DNA from: Deltaproteobacteria bacterium
GTDB lineage: Bacteria; Myxococcota_A; Polyangia; Polyangiales; Houyiibacteriaceae
Assembly: GCA_017644045.1 (NCBI GenBank)
Contig: JAEPMI010000008.1
Location: 496,001-560,000 of the forward strand
DNA: 64,000 nucleotides
Direction: 5' to 3'
In this document: positions 24,049-33,030 of the stretch, in pieces
Numbering within the stretch: position 1 is the first letter of the stretch
Layout: every line of letters begins with the position of its first letter
Made by a program: the position numbers and the translations under genes
The notes under the pieces: generated by a model
Told to the model about the DNA's origin: nothing
The model's input: the letters and a program-made list of their open reading frames with translations, nothing else
Database searches by the model: none

Positions 24049-25446
24049 ATGCAGAGGGAATCGAGAGCTCCCGCCGGGGGCAAGGGTGAGGTGCGTCCGC
24101 GCGGCGCGATGACCATGGCGATGGCGGCCCACGTCGACTGGTCCACGGCCGGCGAGCGGGAGCTCCGGGTGGCGGCGCTTCGCGATGGGCGCCTCGGAGA
24201 CGAGGTCCGCCACGGCAAACGGCTGCGCGTGGGCCCGACCGAGAAGGCCGACGTGATCGTCCCGGTGAAGCCCCAGACCGTGTTCGAGCGGCGCTCGGAC
24301 GGCTGGTTCTTGCGGCTGACACCGGAGCTGACGGGCCGGGTGGCCAGCGGTGGGCCGGCTCGCCCGGTCGCCGACCTCCGCTCCGAGGGGCTCGACCGGC
24401 TGAAGCTGACCCCGGACGCGCGGGGGCGCCTCGAGCTCGGCGGGGTGTCGATCCTCTTCCAGCTCGTGCCGCCGAAGCCCAAGACCAAGCGGGCGCCACT
24501 GCCGCAGTCGGTCCGCGGCGGTTTCGCCATCGACTGGCGCTTCACCACCAGCCTGGCGTCGGTGGCGATGCTGGTCTTCGGGCTGCTGGTGGGTCTCGAG
24601 GGGGCGGACTGGCCGATCGAGCAGGGGAACGTCGTGCCGCCCTACCTCGAGGCCGTCATCAACTGGGACGAGCCGGAGCCGCCGCCCGCGCCGGTCACGG
24701 AGACGGAGACCGATCCGGATCCGAGCGAGGACACCGTCGCCGAGGCTCCGACCGACGCGAACCCCAGCCCGACCCGCCGGGATTCCGGGCCGCGCCCGGC
24801 TCCGGACGATGCCCAGCCTACGTTGGAGCCGGACGCCGTTGCCCGACTGCAGAACGAGGTCATCGGGACCATTCGCGAGTCGATCGGCGCGAGCTTCGCG
24901 GACCTGATCGATGGTGCCGCGGCGACGGGCGAGCTGGAGCGACTTCTCGAGGACGTGAATGGCGTGGAGAACCCGCAGATTGCGGGGACCATCGTCGACC
25001 GGCGTCGCCATGACGGCTCCGGTGAGGACCGCGAACTCGGTGAGCTCGACGGTCGTGGCCCGCCCGGTCCGACCATCGACGACGGGCGTGAGCTCACCGA
25101 GCGCCGCCCCGTGGGGACCACGGAGTTCGGTCCTTTCCGGCCCGAAGAACCGCGGGTCTTCGACGACGATGCCGTGCTCCGCCGCGTCCGCGGCATGCGG
25201 CGTCGGGTCGCCCAGTGCTACGAGCGCGAGGTCACGCGAGACCCGACGCTCGAGGGGCGCGTGGACGTCGAGCTCGAGATCCACCCCGCCGGCAACACGT
25301 CGGCCCGCATCACCAACGACGGCGTCGGCTCTCGCTCGCTCGCCGAGTGCATCACGAACGTGGCGTCCAGCATTCGCTTCGCCGAAGGACCCGACGGCGG
25401 CTCGGTCCTCTACTCGTTCCCGTTCCTCTTCGCGCCGCAGCGCTGA
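24049..25446 (+). CDS. AgmX/PglI C-terminal domain protein (TonB-like envelope protein)
   Basis: A 465-residue protein, ATG 24049. The N-terminal 170 residues are cytoplasmic, followed by one membrane helix (TTSLASVAMLVFGLLVGLEG, about 165-185). A long Pro/Glu/Asp periplasmic stretch (PEPPPAPVTETETDPDPSED) leads to a C-terminal domain: RVRGMRRRVAQCYEREVTRD, LEGRVDVELEIHPAG, SLAECITNVASSIRF. This is the AgmX/PglI C-terminal domain known from adventurous-gliding proteins of Myxococcus. Topology resembles TonB: anchor, Pro-rich spacer, envelope-reaching domain. The partner is unknown. An in-frame GTG at 24001 is a less likely start. Ends one base before the convergent glk gene. Confidence 0.88.
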   Translation: MQRESRAPAGGKGEVRPRGAMTMAMAAHVDWSTAGERELRVAALRDGRLGDEVRHGKRLRVGPTEKADVIVPVKPQTVFERRSDGWFLRLTPELTGRVASGGPARPVADLRSEGLDRLKLTPDARGRLELGGVSILFQLVPPKPKTKRAPLPQSVRGGFAIDWRFTTSLASVAMLVFGLLVGLEGADWPIEQGNVVPPYLEAVINWDEPEPPPAPVTETETDPDPSEDTVAEAPTDANPSPTRRDSGPRPAPDDAQPTLEPDAVARLQNEVIGTIRESIGASFADLIDGAAATGELERLLEDVNGVENPQIAGTIVDRRRHDGSGEDRELGELDGRGPPGPTIDDGRELTERRPVGTTEFGPFRPEEPRVFDDDAVLRRVRGMRRRVAQCYEREVTRDPTLEGRVDVELEIHPAGNTSARITNDGVGSRSLAECITNVASSIRFAEGPDGGSVLYSFPFLFAPQR

Positions 25447-26439
25447 TCAGAGCGCGTTCAGGGCCGCTCGTCGGGCTCCCAGCAGCCCGACGCGCGGCTC
25501 GTTCACCAGTCGGACGGTGGTGGCCTCCATCAGCGGCCGCATCCGCCCCTTCGGGAGCATGCCGGCGCTGAAGCGTTCGGCGAAGTCGGGTATGGCGGCG
25601 TGCAGCTTGGGGGCGATGCCACCAGCCACGTAGAGGCCACCGGTGGCGAGCACGACCAGCGCGAGCTCGCCGGCCACGGCGCCGTAGGCCTCGACGAAGC
25701 GCTCGAGGGTCAGCTTGGCAGCGGCGTCTCCAGCGAGGGCGCCTTCGGTGATGGCGGCGCCGCCTTCCGCTTCGACCTTGGTTCGGATGGAGGTCTCTGC
25801 CCGGCCGGTCGTCACCACGAACTCGTAGATCGCCTCGAGGCCCATCCCGGAGACGATGCGTTCCACGGACACCCGTGGGTGCTTGTCGCTCAGGTGGGCG
25901 AGGAGCGCGCGCTCGAACTCGTCGCGGGGGGCGAACCCGATGTGGCCGCCCTCGCTCGAGAGCACCTGGCCCTCGCCGGTCACCACCGCGACGCCGAGGC
26001 CAGTGCCGGCGCCGAGGATCACGCGAGGTCCGTTCGGGTCGAGCTCGCCGTCCTTCAGGACCGGGAGCTGCTCGTCCGTGAGCTCGTCGATGCCGAGCGC
26101 GATCGCGTGGAAGTCGTTCAGGAGCGTGACCGACTCGACCGTGAGCGCCTCGGTGAGGCGGTCCGCGTCGATGATCCAGGGAAGGTTCGTGGTCTGCACC
26201 CGTCGTCCCCGAATGGGGCCGGCGATGCCGAAAGCGGCTCCCCGCAGCTCGTCGAGCGAAGCACCGCTCTGCTCCAGAAAGCTCTCGATGGCCGAGCGGA
26301 GGCTGGGGTGGTCGCCGCTCGCGAGCTTGGCCTCGGCGACGCACTCGAGGGAGCCGCCGGGCTCCGCGTCGTAGAGCGCGAGCCAGGTCTTCGTCCCGCC
26401 GATGTCCCCGGCCAGGACCCGCTGCCATCGTTTCGCCAT
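25447..26439 (-). CDS. glk: Glucokinase (Glk family)
   Basis: A 330-residue ATP-dependent glucokinase that makes glucose 6-phosphate. ATG 26439 has a GAGGAAG ribosome site and starts VLAGDIGGTKTWLALYDAE, the phosphate-1 motif. Further motifs: FGIAGPIRGRRVQTTNLPW, LLNDFHAIALGI (sugar-binding Asp), VILGAGTGLGVAVV, and SEGGHIGFAP with the Glk-type His/Glu pair. The C-terminus carries VLATGGLYVAGGIAPKL. This pattern is the Glk rather than ROK family, since the ROK zinc-finger Cys residues are absent. Divergent from the CreD-like gene with 66 bases between starts. Confidence 0.94.
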   Translation of the reverse strand: MAKRWQRVLAGDIGGTKTWLALYDAEPGGSLECVAEAKLASGDHPSLRSAIESFLEQSGASLDELRGAAFGIAGPIRGRRVQTTNLPWIIDADRLTEALTVESVTLLNDFHAIALGIDELTDEQLPVLKDGELDPNGPRVILGAGTGLGVAVVTGEGQVLSSEGGHIGFAPRDEFERALLAHLSDKHPRVSVERIVSGMGLEAIYEFVVTTGRAETSIRTKVEAEGGAAITEGALAGDAAAKLTLERFVEAYGAVAGELALVVLATGGLYVAGGIAPKLHAAIPDFAERFSAGMLPKGRMRPLMEATTVRLVNEPRVGLLGARRAALNAL

Positions 26440-26505
26440 CGTTCTTCCTCGAGCCTTCCATCGCCGCGTCCTCGGGCCGCGACACCGGTGGGGAAGCCTA
26501 CTCCC

Positions 26506-27795
26506 ATGAACCGATTCTTTCAGGTGGGCGTGGTCTGGGTGGGCTGCGCGGTGGCATGGATGATCCTCGGCGGGACCCTCGAGGTCCGCTCGGATGGAGC
26601 CTGGAGCAGCGCGAGGGACAGCGTCGCGCACCTCTGGGGGCCGGCGGCGGTGCACGGCCCGCCGCTGCTCTCGGTTCCGCCACCCCCGGCGGTTCACGAG
26701 TGGGAGTCGACCGAGGTGCAGCAGCCGAACCCGCAGCCGATGCAGCCGTCGCCGATTCGCGCGGAAGACGTGCGGCTGGTCGGCTCGGACGTCGCGGTGC
26801 ATCTGGACCACGAACAGCGCCAGCGCGGGCTCAACTGGTTCCCGACCTACGAGGCCAGCTTCGACGGGACCTTCACCCATCGCTACGTCGGTGAGACGCC
26901 CGGGAACGTGCGCTTCTCCATCGACCTGACCCGCGCTGGCAAGGGCTTCGACGGGTTCTCGGTCACCCGCGACGGCCGGCCCATCGACTTCACGACGACC
27001 AACGGGCTGGCGGTGTACGAGATCGCCTTCGAGCCTGGCGAGGAGATCACCCACCACATCGAGTTCGCCACCCGTGGCGTGGAGAGCTGGTCCTACGACC
27101 TCACCCAGGGCACGGGCTCGGTCGAGGACTTCCGCCTGACGCTCACGACCGACTTCGCCGACATCGACTTTCCGGAAGGCGCGCTCTCGCCCACCGAGCA
27201 CGCCGAGACCGGTGAGGGCTGGCGCGGCGAGTGGCGCTTCACCCACCTGCTGAGCGCCGACGACATCGCGGTCGAGCTCCCGCGTCGGCTGAACCCGGGT
27301 CCGCTGGCCGCGAAGATCACCTTCTTCGGGCCGGTGGGGCTGCTCTTCTTCTTCTTCGTGGTCGCCATGGTGGCGCGTGTCCGGCAGGTGTCGCTCCACC
27401 CGATGCACTACTTCTTCCTCGGCACCGGGTTCTTCGCGTTCCACCTCCTCTTCGCGTACCTGGTCGATCTGCTGCCGCTCTTCGCGAGCTTCGGCATCGC
27501 AGCCGCGGTGAGTGTGTTCTTGGTAGTGAGCTACGTGAGGCTGGTTGCGGGCGCGCGCTTCGCCTTCCGCGTGGTCGGTAGCGCGCAGCTGCTCTACCTC
27601 GTGCTCTTCAGCGCTTCGTTCTTCCTCGACGGGATGACCGGGTTGGCGATCACGCTCGGAGCCATCGGCACCCTCTACGTGATGATGCAGATGAGCGCGC
27701 GCACGCAGTGGGGCGAGCCGAAGGAAGAGGACGCGCCGGAGCCGAGGGCGGTGCCGCGGGGCGGCGAGCCGGAGGGACCGCCCGCGGTCTTCTAG
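26506..27795 (+). CDS. CreD-family inner membrane protein
   Basis: A 429-residue membrane protein. One N-terminal helix (GVVWVGCAVAWMILGG) is followed by a large periplasmic beta-rich domain (about 30-255) and then five or six closely spaced helices: VGLLFFFFVVAMVARV, PMHYFFLGTGFFAFHLLF, LLPLFASFGIAAAVSVFLVV, VVGSAQLLYLVLFSASFFL, LGAIGTLYVMMQMSA. The order HPMHYFFLGTGFFAFHLLFA matches the conserved HP-x-Q-Y-x-L-x-G-x-A-L segment of CreD, a protein linked to envelope and beta-lactam stress. The CreB/CreC two-component genes are not nearby, so regulation by that pair is not indicated. The last four bases overlap the convergent ABC-F gene. Confidence 0.82.
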   Translation: MNRFFQVGVVWVGCAVAWMILGGTLEVRSDGAWSSARDSVAHLWGPAAVHGPPLLSVPPPPAVHEWESTEVQQPNPQPMQPSPIRAEDVRLVGSDVAVHLDHEQRQRGLNWFPTYEASFDGTFTHRYVGETPGNVRFSIDLTRAGKGFDGFSVTRDGRPIDFTTTNGLAVYEIAFEPGEEITHHIEFATRGVESWSYDLTQGTGSVEDFRLTLTTDFADIDFPEGALSPTEHAETGEGWRGEWRFTHLLSADDIAVELPRRLNPGPLAAKITFFGPVGLLFFFFVVAMVARVRQVSLHPMHYFFLGTGFFAFHLLFAYLVDLLPLFASFGIAAAVSVFLVVSYVRLVAGARFAFRVVGSAQLLYLVLFSASFFLDGMTGLAITLGAIGTLYVMMQMSARTQWGEPKEEDAPEPRAVPRGGEPEGPPAVF

Positions 27796-29273
27796 GTCCG
27801 GAGCCGACCTCCTTCGATGGTCCACGTACGTTCGGTGAGGCGTTCGGCGAGCCGAGCGTCGTGGGTCACGAGGAGGATGGCGCCCTCGTAGTCTCGGAGC
27901 GCCGCCTCCAGTCGGTCTCGGCTGGGGGCGTCGAGGTGGTTCTCCGGCTCGTCGAGCACCAGCAGCCGCGCGCCCTCTCGCAGGGCACGAGCGAGCAGGA
28001 GCTTCCGGGCCTCACCGGGCGAGGGCAGGGCGCTCTGGAGCACGGCCGCGGGGTCGACGCCGAGCGCGGCCAGGTTGGTGAGGACCTCGCCGCGTTCGTC
28101 GGGTGGGAGCGCGCGGACGGAGTCGATGGCGTCGCGGCGGTCTTCGACGCCGAGATCCTGATCGAGGTACAGGAGCTCGCTCGTGGGCAGCGAGAGCTCG
28201 GCGAGCAGCGCACGAACGAACGTCGTCTTGCCGGCGCCGTTCGGACCGGAGAGGCGGATGCGGGCGTCGCGCTCGATGGCGACGTCGGTGCGTTCGAGCA
28301 GCAGCCGGTCGTGCTCGAGCGGACCGATCGCGCCGCGGAAGAGGAAGGCGCCACCGCCGCTCGGTGGTCGCAGGTGGATGACGCCGCCGAGGGTGCGCTC
28401 GGTGCGCGTTTCGGCCAGCGCGTCGGAAGCGCGCTGCACGCGGGCGTCGATGGCGCCGCTCGCCTTCGCGAGCGAACCGGCCGCGTGCTCGGCGCGCCCC
28501 TTGGCGACCGCGCCGCGCGCGTCGTGGTCCTTGATGCTCTTCATCCGCGTGCGGGCGGAGATGGCCGCGGCCGCTGCGCTGGCGCGTTCGCGCCGGGCGT
28601 GCTGTTCGCGCTCGAGGCGTCGCAGGGTCTGGCGTCGTTGGTCGCGCTCCCGCTGGAGGGCGTCGGCCTCGTGGGACCGCTGCATGCGGGTCGCTTCGTA
28701 GCCTCCGGGGTAGCGGGTCAGGTGGCCGCGCTCGAGCCAGAGCGTGTCGGTGGCGACCTCGTCGAGGAGGGCTCGGTCGTGGCTGACGAGCACCACGATG
28801 GCGGACGTCTCTCGGAGCAGGTCCCGAACGAGCGAGCGCGCTTCGGCGTCCAGGTGGTTGGTCGGCTCGTCGAGGAGCAGGAGCTCCGGTCGGCGGTGGA
28901 GCGCCGCGGCGAGCTGCCAGCGTTGCCGCTCGCCCGGTGAGAGGGTGGGCCACCGGTAGAAGCCGCCTTCGTCGATGGTGAGCCGGGAACGCAGCCGACA
29001 AGCCTCGCCGTCCCAGCACTCGGCGAACGACTCGACCAGCGCGGTGGGGTGATCGAGCGCCTGCGCCACGAGGGCCATCGTGCCGGGTCGTTCGATGGTG
29101 CCCTCGGTCGGGTCGAGGGCGCCGGCCATCAGACGGAGCAGGGTTGTCTTGCCACCGCCGTTGGGGCCGGTGAGCGCATGAATGCCGGGCTCGAGGTCGA
29201 GGTCGAGGTGGGAGAAGAGCGGACGGCCCGCGAAGGCGAAGCCGACCCCGCGGAGACGGAGACGAGAAGACAC
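27792..29273 (-). CDS. ABC-F family ATPase
   Basis: A 493-residue protein with two ABC ATPase domains and no membrane segment. Domain 1: Walker A GPNGGGKTTLLRL, signature LSPGERQRW, Walker B LLLLDEPTNHLDA. Domain 2: Walker A GPNGAGKTTFVRA, signature PSPGEARKLL, Walker B LLVLDEPENHLDA. The linker (about 200-290) is helical and Arg/Glu-rich (ALQRERDQRRQTLRRLEREQ), like the P-site tRNA-interaction motif of ABC-F proteins. ABC-F members act on ribosomes as translation or antibiotic-protection factors; which applies here is unknown. Domain 2 has an unusual, weakened signature (no S-G-G). Confidence 0.9.
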   Translation of the reverse strand: MSSRLRLRGVGFAFAGRPLFSHLDLDLEPGIHALTGPNGGGKTTLLRLMAGALDPTEGTIERPGTMALVAQALDHPTALVESFAECWDGEACRLRSRLTIDEGGFYRWPTLSPGERQRWQLAAALHRRPELLLLDEPTNHLDAEARSLVRDLLRETSAIVVLVSHDRALLDEVATDTLWLERGHLTRYPGGYEATRMQRSHEADALQRERDQRRQTLRRLEREQHARRERASAAAAAISARTRMKSIKDHDARGAVAKGRAEHAAGSLAKASGAIDARVQRASDALAETRTERTLGGVIHLRPPSGGGAFLFRGAIGPLEHDRLLLERTDVAIERDARIRLSGPNGAGKTTFVRALLAELSLPTSELLYLDQDLGVEDRRDAIDSVRALPPDERGEVLTNLAALGVDPAAVLQSALPSPGEARKLLLARALREGARLLVLDEPENHLDAPSRDRLEAALRDYEGAILLVTHDARLAERLTERTWTIEGGRLRT

Positions 29274-29362
29274 GGAGACACCTGGAGACGAGGGGAACGG
29301 ATGCGTCCCTGCCGCGTGGCGGTGGGCAGGGAGCTCTCGGTGGTCTTCAGGCGCGCATAGGG

Positions 29363-29380
29363 GACGCCTGGGTAGGCGTC
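29363..29380. promoter_or_regulatory. Hairpin upstream of the PanE-family gene
   Basis: GACGCCT-GGGT-AGGCGTC is a perfect 7-bp inverted repeat with a 4-base spacer, about 54 bases before the start at 29434. It lies upstream of the divergent ABC-F and PanE-like genes and may be an operator. Confidence 0.35.
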
Positions 29381-29421
29381 GGGAGAAGTCTGAGCGAGGG
29401 ATCGCCGGTCGGCAAGGGTGG

Positions 29422-29427
29422 TAGCTT
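29422..29427 (+). promoter_or_regulatory. Candidate leaderless -10 box of the PanE-family gene
   Basis: TAGCTT lies six bases before GTG 29434 with no Shine-Dalgarno site. Confidence 0.45.
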
Positions 29428-29433
29428 CACGCC

Positions 29434-30444
29434 GTGCACATCGGGATCTTCGGCGCCGGCTCGATCGGCTGTTTCGTGGGCGGCCGGCTGCAGGTCGCGG
29501 GGGAGACGATCACGCTGGTCGGTCGGGACCGGTTGCGGGGCGAGATCGAGGAGCACGGGCTGATCGTGTCCGACTTCGGCGAGCGGTTGACGATGTCGGG
29601 CGGCGAGGTCCGCTACGTGACCGGTCCGGCCGCGCTCGCGGACTGCGACGCGGTGCTCGTGTGCGTGAAGAGCGCGCAGACGGCCGAGGTCGCGGAGCAG
29701 TTGGACGGGATCGTCGGGCCGGACGTGGTGGTGGCCTCGCTGCAGAACGGCGTGCGCAATCCGGCGACGCTTCGAGAGGCGCTGGGTTCGCGGCCCGTGG
29801 TCGCCACCATCGTGGAGTTCAACGTCGTCTCGAAGGGCGAGGGAGTGTTCCAGCGCGGCACGGACGGCGGGCTGATCGTGGAAGAGGTCGACGGCGCCGG
29901 AGCGCTGATCGCCGCGCTTCAGCGCTCCGGGCTCGGCGTGAAGGTCACCGCGGACATCGCGCCGGAGCAGTGGACGAAGCTGCTGGTGAACCTGAACAAC
30001 GCGGTGGTCGCGTTGACCGACGCGCCCACGCCGGTGTTGATGAGCGACGGAACGCTGCGCCGGGTGATCGCGGCCATCATCGAAGAGGCGGCGGGGGTGC
30101 TCGAGGCGGCGGGCATCCGCGTCGCGAAGCTGCGCGGGCTCCCGGTGAGCTGGATGCCGCGCATCCTGCGCTTGCCCGACGCCATCGCGCGGCTCGTGCT
30201 CCGCGCCCAGATGAAGGCCGACCCCGACGCGCGCTCCTCGATGTGGGAGGACCTGCACCGCGGCCGAACCACCGAGGTCGACTTCCTCAACGGCGAGATC
30301 GTCCACCTCGCCGAGAAGCACGGACTACAGGCCCCGGTCAACGCGGCCATCGTGCGCCTCATCCGAGACGCCGAAGCAACAGGAACGGGCTCCCCCGCCC
30401 TGACCCCCACCGCACTCGCCGCCGCCCTCGGCATCACCAATTAA
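29434..30444 (+). CDS. Ketopantoate reductase family protein (PanE/ApbA)
   Basis: A 336-residue NADPH-dependent reductase. It starts at GTG 29434 with HIGIFGAGSIGCFVGGRLQV, a Rossmann G-x-G-x-x-G at the very N-terminus as in PanE. AVLVCVKSAQT and VVASLQNGVRNP match the NADP/ketopantoate pocket; the active-site Lys is in EQWTKLLVNLNNAV, with the conserved Asn residues. The C-terminal domain includes SSMWEDLHRGRTTEVDFLNG (S-M-x-x-D-x-x-x-G-R-x-T-E), diagnostic of the family. Known reaction: ketopantoate to pantoate for CoA synthesis. Many genomes hold extra paralogues acting on other 2-oxo acids, so the symbol is withheld. The stop codon overlaps a 28-bp inverted repeat. Confidence 0.92.
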   Translation: MHIGIFGAGSIGCFVGGRLQVAGETITLVGRDRLRGEIEEHGLIVSDFGERLTMSGGEVRYVTGPAALADCDAVLVCVKSAQTAEVAEQLDGIVGPDVVVASLQNGVRNPATLREALGSRPVVATIVEFNVVSKGEGVFQRGTDGGLIVEEVDGAGALIAALQRSGLGVKVTADIAPEQWTKLLVNLNNAVVALTDAPTPVLMSDGTLRRVIAAIIEEAAGVLEAAGIRVAKLRGLPVSWMPRILRLPDAIARLVLRAQMKADPDARSSMWEDLHRGRTTEVDFLNGEIVHLAEKHGLQAPVNAAIVRLIRDAEATGTGSPALTPTALAAALGITN

Positions 30445-30581
30445 GAATACAAAGAAGACGATCGTCCCCGATTAGACAACGGGGACGATCGTCTTCTTGT
30501 TCGTCGAGTTCGATCGGGAGCTCAATGATCCCGAACGCTTGGGGGCTATGTCGCGGGGACGATCGTCTTCTTTGTATTCTT
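30443..30581. repeat. 139-bp three-armed inverted-repeat element
   Basis: The left arm (30443-30470) and right arm (30554-30581) are a perfect 28-bp inverted repeat. A third copy of its inner 19 bp (30480-30498) is in the same orientation as the right arm. Each arm contains the self-complementary core GACGATCGTC. The left and middle arms can form a perfect 19-bp hairpin with a 9-base loop; left and right can form a 28-bp one, so the structures exclude each other. A further bulged hairpin (GTTCG...CGAAC) lies between. The element fills the convergent gap between the PanE-like and FMO-SDR genes, beginning inside the PanE stop. It can act as a terminator or be a small mobile element. Confidence 0.85.
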
Positions 30582-30587
30582 GATGGG

Positions 30588-33002
30588 TCAGTTGACCTGG
30601 TGGGTGGGGCGCGCGCTGGTGGCGGCTTCGTCTTGCTCGCTGGGCTTCGGGCGGCTGGGCTCGTGGGTCCAACCGACCAGGCGCATCAGGATGTCGGCGT
30701 TCTTCACCGGTGAGAGGCGCGCGATGGCCGCGATGAGGTGGGCGTCGGGGCCGACCAGGATGCGCGGGTTCCGCTGCTCGATGCCGCGGAGGATGATCTC
30801 GGCCGCCTTGGCCGGAGTGGTCATCGCCTTCTGCTCGAACTCGGTGCCAGCGTCCGCGAAGGTCGCCGGGTCCGCGCCGGTGGCCACGCGTGCGCTCTTG
30901 GCGATCGCGGTCTTGATGCCGCCGGGATGGATGACCGAGACCCCGACGCTGGTGCCCTCGAGCTCGCGGCGGAGCGCCTCGGAGAAGCCGCGCACTGCGA
31001 ACTTGCTGGCGCAGTAGGTCGCCTGACCGGGCGGGGCGATGATGCCGAAGACGCTCGAGACGTTCGCGACCTGCGCCTGCGGGCGCTGCAGCAGGTGGGG
31101 CAAGAGTGAGCGCGTCAGCGTCACGACGCCGTAGAAGTTGATGTTCATCAACCACTCGATGTCCTGCCGCGACAGGTGCACCACGTCGCCACCGATGGCG
31201 ACGCCCGCGTTGTTGATGAGCACGTCGATGGCCGGGTGCGCGGTCAACAGGTCCTTGCCGAGCGCCTCCACCGCGTCGATGTCACCCATGTCGCAGACGT
31301 AGGTCGCGACCTTCACGTGCCGGCGCGCCTTCGCCGCCACCGCGTCGAGCGCGGAGGCGTTCACGTCCACGAGCGCCAGGCTGCAGCCGCGCCTCGCGAG
31401 GTCGTAGGCCAGGGCCTCGCCGATGCCGCTCGCGGCGCCGGTGACCACCGCGGTCTTGCCGCGAAGGTCGAGGGACTTCGGGCCCTGGAGGGTCCGCAGG
31501 AGAGTCTTCAGTCGCGGGAGCTTCATCGGTCGCTGGTCCTTCTTCTGAGTGAACGCCAGCACACCGTCGTCGATGCGCTGCCATCGGAGCTGGAGATAGT
31601 CGCGAGCATAGTCGTCGCCGTTGACCCACGGGGCGGCGGTCCCCTGCTGAGGCAGCTCGGCGGCCCCCCGCTTCACGTACCCAGCAGATGCAAGATTGGC
31701 CATGATCGGCCGCGTGTGCACGCCGCTCGACGGGAGCCGCGGCGTCACCGTCTCGTAGCCGTGCTGGTCCATGTGGCTCAGCAGGCGCATCAGGTAGGTC
31801 GAGGTCAGGTCGGCCTTGAGCGTCCAGCTCGCGGACGTGTAGCCGATGACGGCGATCCAGTTCGGGATCTCGCCGAACATCACGCCTCGGTACGACACCA
31901 GGTCGCTCGGGTCGGTGCGCTCGCCGTCGACCACCATCTCGGCGCCGCCGAGGAACTGCAGCTTCAGCCCCGTCGCCGGCACCACGATGTCGGCCTCGAG
32001 CACCTCACCGGAGCTGAGCTGCACGCCGTCCTTCGTGAAGCGCTCGATGGTGTCGGTCACGATCGAGGCGTCGCCGCTCTTCAGCGACTCGTAGAGGTCG
32101 CCGTCGGGCACGAGGCAGAGCCGCTGGTCCCACGGGTCGTACTTCGGGTTGAAGTGCGTATCGACGTCGACGTCCGGCCCGAGCAGCTCCATCGCCTGCT
32201 TGCGGATGTACGCGCGCACCTTGTCGGGCTTGCTCTGCGAGAGCCGGTAGATGAAGCGCCCCATCATCACGTTCTTCACGCGCACCAGTCGGTGCGCGGC
32301 CGAGTCGGGCATCACGCCGCGGAGCTTCTTCGCGATGGCGTCCTCGCCGGGTCGGCTGAAGATGTAGGTCGGCGAGCGCTGCAGCATGGTCACGTGCGCG
32401 GCGTCCTTCGCCATGCTCGGCACGATGGTCACCGCCGTGGCGCCGCTGCCGATGACCACGACCTTCTTGCCGGCGTAGTCCAGGTCCGCCGGCCAGTGCT
32501 GCGGGTGCACGACCTGGCCACCGAAGTCCTCGATGCCCTCGAACTCGGGCATGTGGCCCTGCTCGTAGTCGTAGTAGCCGGTGCAGGTCACCAGGAAGTT
32601 GCAGGTGAACGCGACCTCGCTGCCGTCGTCCTTGCGCACCTGCAGGGTCCAGCGCCGCTCGGCCGAGCTCCACTCGAGCGCCTGCACCCGGTGACCGAAG
32701 CGGATCTCCTTCTCGACGTCGTACTCGGCGACGGTGTCGTGGAGGTACTTCAGGATCGCGTCGCCGCTGGCGATGTCCTGGTCGTCGGTCCACGGCCGGA
32801 ACGAGTACCCGAAGGTGTACATGTCCGAGTCCGAGCGGACGCCCGGGTACCGGAAGAGGTCCCAGGTGCCGCCGATGGCATGCCGCCCTTCGAGGATCGC
32901 GAACGAGCGCTCCGGGTGCTCCCGGCGCAGGTGGCAGGCCGTGCCGATACCGCTGATGCCCGCGCCCACGATCAAGACGTCGAAGTGTTCCAAAGTGGCC
33001 AT
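30588..33002 (-). CDS. Fusion of class B flavin monooxygenase (Baeyer-Villiger type) and short-chain dehydrogenase
   Basis: An 804-residue fusion. Residues 1 to about 495: FAD site FDVLIVGAGISGIGTACHL, the Baeyer-Villiger fingerprint FGGQVVHPQHWP (F-x-G-x-x-x-H-x-x-x-W-P), the NADPH site VVVIGSGATAVTIVP and the ATG motif VPATGLKLQ. This half resembles EthA-like monooxygenases. Residues about 515 to 770: SDR with VVTGAASGIGEALA, VLINNAGVAIGG, Ser in ANVSSVFG and the catalytic Y-C-A-S-K. An alcohol oxidised by the SDR could feed its ketone to the monooxygenase, giving an ester; substrate unknown. GGGGAAGG precedes the start. Divergent from an AraC regulator that probably controls it. Confidence 0.92.
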   Translation of the reverse strand: MATLEHFDVLIVGAGISGIGTACHLRREHPERSFAILEGRHAIGGTWDLFRYPGVRSDSDMYTFGYSFRPWTDDQDIASGDAILKYLHDTVAEYDVEKEIRFGHRVQALEWSSAERRWTLQVRKDDGSEVAFTCNFLVTCTGYYDYEQGHMPEFEGIEDFGGQVVHPQHWPADLDYAGKKVVVIGSGATAVTIVPSMAKDAAHVTMLQRSPTYIFSRPGEDAIAKKLRGVMPDSAAHRLVRVKNVMMGRFIYRLSQSKPDKVRAYIRKQAMELLGPDVDVDTHFNPKYDPWDQRLCLVPDGDLYESLKSGDASIVTDTIERFTKDGVQLSSGEVLEADIVVPATGLKLQFLGGAEMVVDGERTDPSDLVSYRGVMFGEIPNWIAVIGYTSASWTLKADLTSTYLMRLLSHMDQHGYETVTPRLPSSGVHTRPIMANLASAGYVKRGAAELPQQGTAAPWVNGDDYARDYLQLRWQRIDDGVLAFTQKKDQRPMKLPRLKTLLRTLQGPKSLDLRGKTAVVTGAASGIGEALAYDLARRGCSLALVDVNASALDAVAAKARRHVKVATYVCDMGDIDAVEALGKDLLTAHPAIDVLINNAGVAIGGDVVHLSRQDIEWLMNINFYGVVTLTRSLLPHLLQRPQAQVANVSSVFGIIAPPGQATYCASKFAVRGFSEALRRELEGTSVGVSVIHPGGIKTAIAKSARVATGADPATFADAGTEFEQKAMTTPAKAAEIILRGIEQRNPRILVGPDAHLIAAIARLSPVKNADILMRLVGWTHEPSRPKPSEQDEAATSARPTHQVN

Positions 33003-33030
33003 CCTTCCCCATCACAGCCTTCCGCGGGAT

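Noticed and set aside
26506-27795. A complete CreABCD stress-response locus.
   Set aside because: Only the CreD-like gene is present; no response regulator or histidine kinase lies beside it.
30443-30581. CRISPR interpretation of the three repeated arms.
   Set aside because: Only three copies, one of them inverted relative to the other two, with unequal spacers and no cas genes.
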